Below are positions 14,201-26,200 of a stretch of DNA of 64,000 nucleotides, piece after piece; position 1 is the stretch's first letter, and each line of letters begins with the position of its first letter. The notes under the pieces were generated by a model that worked only from the letters and a program-made list of their open reading frames with translations, did no database searches and was not told where the DNA came from. The translations under genes were made by a program, and so were the position numbers. Location of the stretch: positions 19,203,755 to 19,267,754 of the forward strand of contig NC_034438.1 of the NCBI RefSeq assembly GCF_002078875.1. Reading direction: 5' to 3'. The stretch comes from Numida meleagris. Its lineage: Eukaryota > Chordata > Aves > Galliformes > Numididae.

Positions 14201-17200
14201 TTCTTAAATACACAGCTTTAGCTCTTCACACTATGAACCCATCCGCAAATTAAGCATTTGTTTAGTCACAGTTCAGTCATTTTGACACACATTTAGATCA
14301 CATACCTGTTAACATACCTGCAGAATCAGCACATTAGCAAATTTATTTCCAATGCTCCATCTCCTGCTTATAACAACATTATAGAAAGCAACGACAACGT
14401 GCTAGCAGCAGTGGATTTTCTTTTTAAAATAGTCTTGACTGGAGTAAACTTGCTCAAAATTAGTGATACTAACAGTCTAATTTTCAGAATTTAGTTATTT
14501 TAAATGACATATCAGAAGTGATCTATGCAATTTTTAAAAAAATTCAGCAACTCAAGTTCAGTGTGGTGACTGAAAAGTTCTAAGAACATATATGCAGTCC
14601 TCTGAAGCTCAGGAAAACAAGCACTGCAGTCACTTCTATGAAACAAATAGAATCATCTGTGAAAAACTTTTTGAAGGTACTTGGTTCTTAGAAATAAATG
14701 AGTGGTTTCTTTATATATATATATTAAAATAGCAATGGAATTCATCCTGTGCACTGTGGTTCAAGGCAGCTCCACTAATATCATTTTTAAAGAGACCTTT
14801 AAATAAATATGCCTCATCATTATAAAGATGGGGCATAAGTGAACCAAATGATGGAACAGGCTGCATCAAAAGAGCAATGCCATTTGCTGGCCTCCAGTTC
14901 CCCATGGCCCAGCAGACAGCTGAAATAGCTGCAGCTGAATTATGGCATGCAGTTTTGCAGAACTGATTTCAAATCTGACCATTAACTTTACTGGAGAGGG
15001 GTACATGATAAGGTAATTTATGCTAGCCAAGCACATGCATTTTTCACAGCCAAAAATGCCACAGCAAAGCATTTTAGAACGCCTCATGACGACAAGTGGT
15101 AGGCATTAAGTTGTTGCAAGTGCTCAATTTCTGTTAGTCCACAAAAACTAATAGTGTTTCCCCTAATGGGAATTACTGGTACGCCTCAAACATTCTTTAA
15201 TTTTAAATGAGAACAACAAGCATCTAGCATTCTTTGGCTTAACCCACATGAGAGATATCTGCCATTCTTTGCACTTATTTATTCCCCCTACATGGTTTTT
15301 AATATTAAAATATATGATTACTATTTAAAAACAAATCTTGATAACACCACCCTGAGTAAAAAATTGTATTCTACCATCTAACCTAAATCTCCTCTCTTTT
15401 ATTTTAAAACCATTCAACTTTGTCATATCTTTACAGACTCTGTCAGAGAGGGCCCTACTTTTACAGGTACCTCTCAGTAAGATAGGAAATATGACAGCGA
15501 AGTGCAAGCTTCAGTGGAGTAACTTCCACCCAAGGCAGACGCTATAAGCACATTTTCTGGAATGTTCCCCCTCTGACATGTCCAGCAGGTAATGATGTCA
15601 GGAGCGCCCCCTACCCCACAGACCCTGCAGGAAGATGGGGAGAGCACTGATCCACACAGGTCTGATTTCACAACAACATCTTAAGAAATGACAGTAATAC
15701 TAGCTGACATATTCAGGCACAATTATGAAACTTCAATGTTTCAGAATCATTTAATATACAATTGTTAATTCTGCTCTTGAAGTTCACATGGTAATTAAAT
15801 CAGAACATTTCACAGATCATATCTTTTGCATTACCTGCAGAACATCAGCTCTGCCCTTCCTATTTCCCAAGGGTGCAGGGTTACGTAAACACAGTTATTT
15901 TAACTACATTACTGCCTTATGCCACACTGCAAACAAATACAGAATAGCTATTACGTTAGACTGATTACTCACCTATGTTCTGCAATGAAGTTGGGATATC
16001 TCCTGGCATTACAGATTTCCCTTAGAGGAGTTTCCATGACCTTCCCAATCCTTTATGCTTTCTCTCAGCTACACTGCCCACTTTTTGACAGGTTCATCTC
16101 ACAGGTAAGCTGGCTATATCCTGCTTAGCATTGGGTGGATTTCTCTTTTTTTTTTTATTGTTAATATTGCTTTTAAGCACTGTTTCTGTTTAGATGTTAG
16201 TGCCCAAGTGAGTTACAACACTTCAAAACACAGTGATTTGGATAAGTTTTCAGGTTTTGAGAGATGTATTAGTTGTTACCTCGATTAAATTTCAAGCTCT
16301 GTCTCTGAAGCCATTCCATTTAAAAAAAAAATCTAAACTCTATGGAGTACATCAGCCACCTCTCTGCATACATTTAGCAGTAGGCATCAGGGATGGAATA
16401 CCAAATTTCAGAATAAGTGTAAATCCCTTTACAAAGAATGGGGACATCTTGAAAAGCAAAGAAAGAGGTTCAGAAACTGTTTTAGAACATCTGCTTGTAA
16501 AATCCAACACTGGCAGTAGTCAGAGATCTAATACTTAACCTCTACTGTCACCTTTATTGAATTATTTATATGGTATCTCTGTACTTAAAGTTTTGCTTTT
16601 TAAACTGCCATCAAATCTGTCATTTACCTACATGAGCAAAGTAGCCTGTAAAACGGCAGAACTAGTGAAAACACTTCATTTCAGTCATGTTTCATATTGG
16701 TTTTCTGCCACCCAAGTGGATTTCTCATCCTGATTCAATAAAGACAGTTTGTATTCCCTTCCACTCCCACTTGTAACTTGTTAACTGATACTGCAGACTT
16801 TGCTCAAGGCTGAAGACTGGTAATGGACACACAAAGCTCTATTTTGTGCCCAGCTTCGAGCTGGTATCAAACAGACATAATTCTGCTCCACATACTCCAG
16901 CACCACCAGCAACTGCTGAATAGGGAACCTCCATCAAGTAGTCCCATGGCATCCCTGCTGATGGGTCTGGTCCTCAGGCAGCTGCAGGATAAACCACTGC
17001 AGCTCAGCAACCCAACTGGAATCTTCATCTTTTGGGAAAAGCAGTGGCGGCACCAGAGGAAGCTCATGCAAGGGATACAGCAAGACTCATGAATTAGGAT
17101 GACACAGGAAGGTGGAAAAGTGGGATTAGCAGCCTTGTCATAGATGTTTAAGCTGATGGTGAAATCTCGTAGGGAGGGCACAAGATCATCATGCATGGTC

Positions 17201-20200
17201 CTGCATAACCACAGACAATCATGTGTTATATATTCAGTCAAGAGAACACTGCACTCCAGCAAGTCCACACTCCGTCCATCAAGTGTACAAGGGATGCTTC
17301 ACAATGCAAGAACTAAAGCCACACAAATTGAATTGTCCTATGATGTGGTAGCAAAAGACTAGGGATAACAGCAATGCAATTGTAAGCAATCCTAGGGACT
17401 AATCTCATAGAAATGCCCATCAAATCCAAATAGTCTCTGCAAACATAGCCTGGAAGGAAGGTTTTTTGCAAGTCTGAATTCAATTAGCAGTTTACCTCAT
17501 CCTTTTGAGAGACACTGGGCTGGTCCCCAAGAGGATTTCCAGGTTCACTCTGGAAGCAACCACCACAAACAGCAGTGTCTCTTTCCTTCCCCCCTGCCTC
17601 TCTTCATTACATTCTTAATGTTCCTGCCTTTCTCCGAAACACAAGGGAGAAAAGCTCTTAGAGATGTAAGTTGTTATCAGTCTCCCCTACCTTTACTTTA
17701 GCACTTGAATGTCAGCGACCCTGCCGTCAGCTAGTCTCACTTGTCTCCTTGCCTGCTGCTGTGGGCCACTCTGCACCCAGCCTACAGCAGCTCCTCTCCC
17801 TCATCCCCAGCACATGGCTTGCACTCGGCTCCCACGGGTTTCATTCCAGCTGGGTGATACCAGCACCCAAAGCCACCCACTGCTGCCAGCACAGCGAGCC
17901 TCGTGACACATCGTGTGACAACTTTCACCTGGAAGTCAAAATAAGATTCGCTTATGATGTAATATTGGCAGTAATGCAACCTCATTTCCATTAGCTAGTG
18001 ATACACCATTACCCCTATCAAAAACCTCTGACAAAGTACTCATTTAGTATTTGGGACAGATCTGATTCCTGTTAATCTCCTCTTTATCCAAAGGACTTTA
18101 CAGCACCTCCTTTTCCCTCCTTCTTAATTATGTAACCAGAAAACCTTCTGCAGTGTTTTCATTTTCATTTCAAGACCAGATCAGTTGGCTTAAGTCACTT
18201 TAAGCAGGCTTTCACTGAACAAGAGTCACGGGCTAGGCAGTGGTGATGCAATCTAGTACGTTCAGCAGCACAGTCACATGCACCCTGTCCCACCCATTCG
18301 TACCTCTACAAGTGACCATCACAACACATAGAGCTTTTACCCATCTGGACTTTTTCCTTCTACAGTAAACTCTACATGATCTAGAGGGGTAAAGAGTGAT
18401 ATTTAAGCTGCAAAGTGTTTTTAAGTTTTTTTTTTTTTTGCCTGTACAGGAAGTAATTTACTTTTAACAAATAGTTTGAAATGAGCTCTAAAGGTAGGGA
18501 GAAGAGGAAGTTCTAACTAAATAAAATGAATGGAAGGGACCAAAGACATGTGATGACATCAAAAGCTCACATTTTAGAAGACTAAGGATGAATGGAATCT
18601 ATGGATGCATCCACAATACAGGATTAAAGGCATTTAATCTCCTCCCATGCTGACGATGAAAGTAGTTCATTTTGAGTATAAACTAGAGGGTTTTTTTGAA
18701 TGCTTTGGTAAGACACTTTTCATCTTTCTACCAGGCAGGCCTCTTAGGGCAAAGCACACAGAATGCAAGAGGTAGAGCGTGCCCATAACAGTTCTGAGAA
18801 CAGGCAGGACACAAGCAGAACAGAGTCAGCTAACATCAGATTTGTGTTCCATCTAAGATTCTCCCTACTCCTCCTCTGTGATAACAGTACACAGAGTCTG
18901 CCTCATTCTTAAACCTGCAGGTAGGATGGCCTAGAAGTGACTCCCGTATGACTTCCACTGCTCTTACCTACATAGCTCACTCCAGAAGTAATGCCTCCTA
19001 TTAATTTCCATGGAAACTACAACAAAGAGTAGAATTACACTGTTTGATAGAGCAAATTCTCAGCTACAAAACACTCTTCATCAATACAGTCAACACCATC
19101 ACCTGTGCATTTTCAACAGAGATGAACAGAAGCCTGCATGCCATGTTTGCAACAATCTGCACCAGCTGAGGAGACACACGGCCACCACTGCTGAAACACA
19201 TCAGCCACCCCTCACAGTGCTCACATCCACTGTTTGATCTCCATAAGTGTTCAGCAAATGTCATCGACTGTCAGTGGGTGCCATTTCTCTGCATGGAGGA
19301 ATTCAGTGACACACCTTTGCTTCATACACACTTCCATGTCAGACACCATTTTGTCAGATCGCTGCTCCACTGCCGCCTGTCACAGAGCAACAGAATGTAA
19401 TGGAGTATGGGTGGGAAGGCTCACCCTCTACTGCCATACCACCAACATCTGCCTCTGACATCACGGACCAACATAATGAAATAGGAGGCATTACTTCCGG
19501 AGCAGCCCTCATACCTGTCTGATTGAAGTTATTTGTGTAATTATGGAGTGATATAAGAGTAAGACCATCCCCTTCCTTCAACTGTAAGCTGTAGCTCCAG
19601 CACAACATCTCTTCATTAACAGTCAAAAGGGGAACTGTATATGAGGATCTCATATGCCTAATTAATTAAAATATAAACAGTTTGCTACCAGGAGCTAGTA
19701 GAGAACTTTGTTTGTGTCCACTCATCATTTGGCAGAAAAGTGACATCAATAAATTGTCATTAAGTAGTTACTGTGGGGGCAATCCACGGAACTTAACTAA
19801 AAGAAACAAAGAGACATTGAGCTAGACTACAGTTTCCAGAAAAGACCCCTTAAAACAAGTAGGAACAAGACTTGTTACACACGGAGCATCCTGCTAATCT
19901 AGCTAACGACTATGGAAAATAAGCAGACAAGTTTCAATGACATTTTTAAACCAAAAAAAAAATTACAATGTACCTGTAGCTATTCAACAAGGGGTAAATA
20001 TAAAGAGAGAAATCAGACCTCAGTTTTCCTCCTGAGGAAAGGAGGTAGGAAAAAGAGAGGAAGACTGTACTGTCTTTTGTAACATGAAAACTCAGCAGAA
20101 CAGAATTTAATGGGAAGGGGAAAAAAAAGTGTGAATATATATCTGTAAACACAGTTACCTTAAGAACACAATATTCACCTTAAAAAAATTAACCCTAAAA

Positions 20201-23200
20201 AAGGTGAGCAAATAAAGTGTGGAATATTCATCAATACTGAAGGAAGAAGTATTTTCCTGCAATCATTTCTTGCCTACAGCAAGATTACAGCAACTGACAG
20301 CTCAGGTACTGTCATCCCAGAAACCATGATGCAAGATCACTGTCATTTTATGGAACTTTTATTACAACAGCTGCAATACTGCTGGGTTCAGAATGTGAGT
20401 AAGCAGGAACACTGATAACACCACTGTGAAGTTGTGACATCTTATTTTGTTCACTGTTTAATGCAGCAATTTACAAGAGCTGAGCAGCTCCCACACCACT
20501 TGCTCATGCTGACATGGGCTAATTTCCTTCACCATTGTTTCCTACTGCCTTGCACTTGTTCAGCCTCCCCAGCCTCGGGTCCTGAGCTGATATCTTCAGC
20601 AGCAAAATAATGCATTCCTTCTACTCCAACACTGCTTGCATTGCATCAGGCAGGCATAAATTTTAAAGGCAGCTGACCCAGAACTGACACCCTCCCCATC
20701 CACCCACCGTCCAGCATAACAGACATGCTGTTGCACACTCTAAACATTTGCAACTGCATCCTTCCTAGGAGGCTCTTCCAAAAGAAAACTGGGGCCAGCT
20801 GTGTCCACAACCTTCTGCCATGATGCATGCTGTGCAGAGGTCAGCTCTGGGGAGAGGAACACAGGCTGCTGAACTTTGAGGGGAGATGGCAAGGGCAGCA
20901 GCTTTAAAGGAAGCTCATGCTCAGCACATTTTGAAACTAAAATATCAGAATGAGGAAGTCCATTGTAATTAAAAAAAGCTGGGTCTCACAGGTTCAATCT
21001 TAGCATATCAGCTGATGTGATGTGTTCCCTAAAGTGCTCCACGAAGCAACTGCACAGCCACATCCTAAACCTTTCCAGACCAGAGATGAAAAGCTATAGA
21101 GAGGCAGTTGGAGGTCCCAAATCATTGAGGGACATGCAATTAAAGGTGTTCCACTTTGTTCATATTTTAAAAATCAACATTCTTCAGCATGGCAAAAGGT
21201 CACATTAATCTGCACAAAACGCACTCAGGAGTATTAATGTCAGCCAACCCATGAACGTACACTATACCACCATTTGGAGATTCAACCTCTTGGCCAGAAC
21301 AATAAATAAGAGCCATGAAAACAACAGCAGACTTCTAGTTTCTCCTAACAGCCTGGCTTTTCTCCTGCATCCCAAAGAATATCCTCACTTGGAATAAAGA
21401 AAAAGTTGGTTTGCACTTGACCAGAATTACTGCAGGAGTGAAATGGTTTCAGAAATTGATGTGAGACAGAAATGCCTTAAGAAAAAGCTAAATGTTTCCC
21501 AGTCAGTGCCAGTGGTGCTCTGTCCTCAAGGTAGGAACCACAGAAGGATGGAGAATAGAAGGCAAGGAGATGCCCATACAACAAGGACAGGTGGAGAAAG
21601 TGATGCTGCAGACCCATCCCACAGTCAAGAAAGACACTGTTAAAACAGCACTGCACTTACACTTTGATTCCAAGCATGGAAAGAAAATTGGTACATAACA
21701 AATCCCTACTTGACAATGTTTGAAATTTGGTTAAATTTTTGGGTTCCAGCCAAGAAGCCTTGGATGTTGCTTATAGTACAGCCTGGTAAATGGCTTTCCA
21801 TGGCGCCCTTGCCTTCTGAGATGACTGCACCCCTTGCAGGATGATCCAGTCTTCCAGAGGTTGGAGACATCATGAGCACAAGGAACGATGCACCTCTGCT
21901 TTAATTTGGCATTAACAGGAATTCCAGAAACACTCTTTTCCACTTGCTCTGCAGATACCTCTAAGGGGGCTACAGAGGTGTTAGGAACCCTTTGGATGCT
22001 CATGAGAGCCTGGTTGGTCAAGACTCGATAAACAGATGGAGCAGGGACACTCACAGCTGCCTACAAGCATTACAGAGAGGAAACATCTGGTCCAGGTGAT
22101 TCAGAGCAGTGAAAGGCCTATGGAAACAAAAGAAAAAGGTTGCTCCAAGGGCAAAGCTATGTTGTGTAGGACAGCAGCCAGATGACAACCTACTCTCAAA
22201 AACTTACATGGAAATATAACTGCCTACCAACTACAAACATTACCTGGTTTGATTAGCAAAAAAATCTTAAACCATTTTTAATTTTTTTTAATAAAAATTG
22301 ACGTTTAAAAGGCTATCAGCACTTTGTTCCACTTCCAGACAAAAAACACGCAGCAGTTTGCATAACATCAAGTGCCAAGTGGAAGCCAGTGTTATGGGCA
22401 AAACATATTAATGACATGACACAGTTGTTAAGGTTGACATCTACCCCAGATCTCATTACTTAGATCTCAATTCCTGTGCTAACCAGAATGTTAAGACATC
22501 GTCAGAATTTTGCACTTTCAGGAAGCTCAGAAGAGTATATAAAGCTGTACCATGCAGGTTGGAGCTTCTTTAAATTAGCTTAACACTGAATAATACCTTC
22601 ACAGAAGAACAGGATGAAATGCACCACATGAGCGGACAGGCTTATCACAGGTGTGTTGTGAAGTACAATTCCACCTGGGAGAACTACTGAATATGTTCCA
22701 TCTTCTATCAGTATTTTCCAGAACCGCAGCAGTTCCCAGCCACCTAGAGACCACCCAGGACCACAAGACATGGTTGCCATTTAAAATAGATAAGCTGAGC
22801 TAGACAGCACAGAGGGATCAGCCAGTTCATATCAACTGTACTTATTTTTCCCATTTCTGTTCCTGAAAGATTGCCAAATACAAATAGCTAAATAAATAAA
22901 TAAATAGTCCCGTCAACAAAGTACATTAGGCAGTGAATGTGCCACATTAGAATAACGCAGGAGACGATAATAGTTTCAGTGTAGAAGGTTGGCAAGAAGC
23001 AGAGCACTCAGCCTAATGCTGATGTTCCCATATAACAGTACACGGGAAGCACTCAGCATGCAACATCAGGAAAGGAGAAGAAAACTGGAACATCTCCAGA
23101 TCAAAGAAATATTAAGCTTATATCTAACTGTGCACTTCAGTTACCAAAAAAAAGTCTGAGATGGCCTTTGCATGAAGGTTTCAGTGCTCTACAGAACAGG

Positions 23201-26200
23201 TCAGTATGTTTGGTTTGTTCTCTGCATGGAGCGCTCAGTCACTAGAGAAAAAGCAGCTCTTTTCCCACTTGTTGGCACAGCAAAGCCATGAACAAAACTA
23301 AAGTGTTGGTGCAAGCTCCATATTCCAGTTATTATCCAAAACTACCAGGCCACATACTGCTATCTGAACCTAGAGCAACACCACAACCCCTCATCCTCCC
23401 AGCAGCTTTCTAAGCACAGTCACTTTTCTTCCACTCTTCTACCTCCCCTCCACAGGATTTAACTGTTCACATTCAAACTGAGGAATCTGCATTCACCCAC
23501 ACTCACCATCTTCAGTACACACAATCCAGCTGCAGGTTCACCCAGAAGACAACATCTGTACAGTGAGATGCTTGCCCACTGACTGGACCTCTTCTCTCTG
23601 CTCTTGTCTCAACAGATGGTCAAGGTCACATAATTCCACCATCTGTAAGAGCAGCTCCCTTTCCTATCACAGAAGCTGTCCAGATTCAATTAATTTCTGT
23701 CCAGTGCTCTGGCACCTTGGGTGAAGGCAACTGATGACATGCAAGTACACTCTACAAGGATAAAAGCAAGCACACCAAATTACACAATTTCCACAGATTC
23801 AGAGGTAGTTTCCTATTTGATTACTTGAAATGCACATCAAATGGGGCATCTGAGCTGTTCAGTTCTAAAATACAGTAGTAGCCTCATTTCAACAGATCTG
23901 TCCAGATCAAACCAGAACTCAGCATTTTCCAGCTGATGTTCAGGAAACTTTCTTCTGCAACTTCCAGATAAGCCCCTCTCAGAGCAACTGACTGCTTAGT
24001 TTTTTGGGAAGCTGTTTCAAGATAATGTGAAACTCAGCTGGCGGATTTCCTACTCTGTAACGTTTCAAACATTTGAAGGACCTGCTGAAGGGAGGCAACG
24101 AGAGCTCCAACAGCTTACAACTTCCGCATTCCCCATCTTTCTCCCTCTCCAAAATGCAAGGGTCGTGGTTAGAACTGAAATGAGATTTCTTGAACACCAG
24201 AGCTATCCATGAAGTGATTTACAGCCTTACTTCATAGTTTTATTACTTCTTCATGGAAAAAAAAAAGTTTACTTGAGTAGACTCCTGTAATCTAAGTACA
24301 GAAGTGCTAATGAAACGATGATGCCAGTGTGGCAGTAGTAATACAAATGATAGAGCGAATTAGCGTCTGCAATAAAGTCCCATGGAACGTAGCTCAAAAG
24401 TAGTTTTTCAAAAGCTTTAATTTCAAAGTTGACATTGAACACCTCCCTTACTGCATTAGCCTTCTGGCTTTGGTACACAGCTTCTTCCATACATCTTGGT
24501 CACAACAGATGAAGGTGGACAGGGCACTTCCTAAGTGCATTACAGTAATTTAATTAAGCTAGTCAGACCCATTCTGTACAGTTAAAAGTCTCAAAAATGA
24601 ACCTTCTATTTCAGTACAAAGACAAGCCACAGAACTCTGACTATAAAAGTGATTAAAGAATATAATTCAATTCAGATATTTCCAACTGTATATCTAAGCG
24701 AATGGAAAAGGGATTGTAGAGCGATGATACAACTGTAAACATTGTAAAACACACTATTCAACTGAAATATATATCTGAAATTGAGTGATTTTCACCTTTA
24801 CGGGAAAAGGCAACATTTCCAGCCACCACTCTGAACAGAGTATAGACTTTTCTGTGCAGTCCTTCCCTATCTGTTCATAACACCATATGGCAAATACCAC
24901 AGTATTTGTTTAACAGAAGGAACAGGCACACCTGACCTATAAACCCTGATACACTCAAAGCTTCAGCCAATACCTTTAATTAAGAAGAAAACCAAAAAAA
25001 GAAACCATAAGAAAACAATATGAAAATATTGTCTATTAAACCCTTACCAGAAAAAGAAGCCTGATACATTAAAACATACTGTATTTCACTGAAAAGAAGT
25101 ATTTTCCCCTGTAAAAGGTATTTCCTTCTCCATCAGCAACAACAGCTCTAGACTAAGAAGTTTCTCCTTTCCACTCACCTTACACTCTGCTCAGCATGCA
25201 TCACAAAACATAAGCTTCAACCGCAAACACTTTTCACTTCACTTTTCAACTGCTCAGGCAAAACACAATCAAAAAAAAAAAAGTTAAACCAGGAATGTGA
25301 AATGTTCCCATACTCTACAAGCATACAGGGAGGCACTGAATCAGGTCACTGTGACTTTGTTTTAAATCATTTCAGGATTGATGATAGAATGCAAATTACT
25401 TCCAAATCAACAAACTGATCTTTGTGTTTCAGACTCCAGCAGGAGTTGTCCCCTTCTTTTGTTAGGAGACAAATAATAGGAGTGGAGTTATTCTTAGCAA
25501 ACTCTGTTTTTAACTCAGACAAATCTCTAAATCCAAAATACAGTCCCTGGAATAGCAGGGCCCTCTTGAACTCCCTTTCAGGCGATACCTATAGGAAGTT
25601 ACTAACTTTTTGCACTTATTGATAAGTGTTTGTTTGCGTGCATTTTTGAAGTGCACAATACAAACTTAATATTCATACACATTTGGTGATGTAATGCTTT
25701 AAAAAGTAGTTTGAGTAGAGGCTCCAGACATGGGGCCCAATGGGCAAGGCACAGTATCGATACAAAACGTAATGCAAATTGCAAAGACTTCACAATACAA
25801 TTAAACGCACACAGGGAACACACAGGAACTCACAAAGACATGACAAGAAGACCAGCAAGTTGTTTACAGAGTAAGTTCGCAATTAGAAGAGCTCTTCTAA
25901 TGGGACCAATGTCATCTTAATCAACATCACCCCCATTACTCATGCCTACTCTAGCATGGCCCCTTACTCATGCAACCTTCTCTGGCTTCATAGAAACAGA
26001 TTGAGAAACACAAGGGCAGGGAGCAGAGAACCCACAGGAAGAAGAAAAAAAGAGCATCTTCAGCCAGGAGGGCCCTATCCCACAGCCAGCACCCAACCAG
26101 GACAAGAGGAGCAGCACTGACCGAGGATGGGAGAAATGCTGTGAAACTGCAACACCAGGCAGAGGTGGGGTCAGGTGAGGGGAGTCAGCAGCCACTGCTC

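Noticed and set aside
21731..22054. 107-codon minus-strand frame
   Set aside because: No recognisable motif, no splice context and low-complexity neighbours. A chance frame is the simplest reading.
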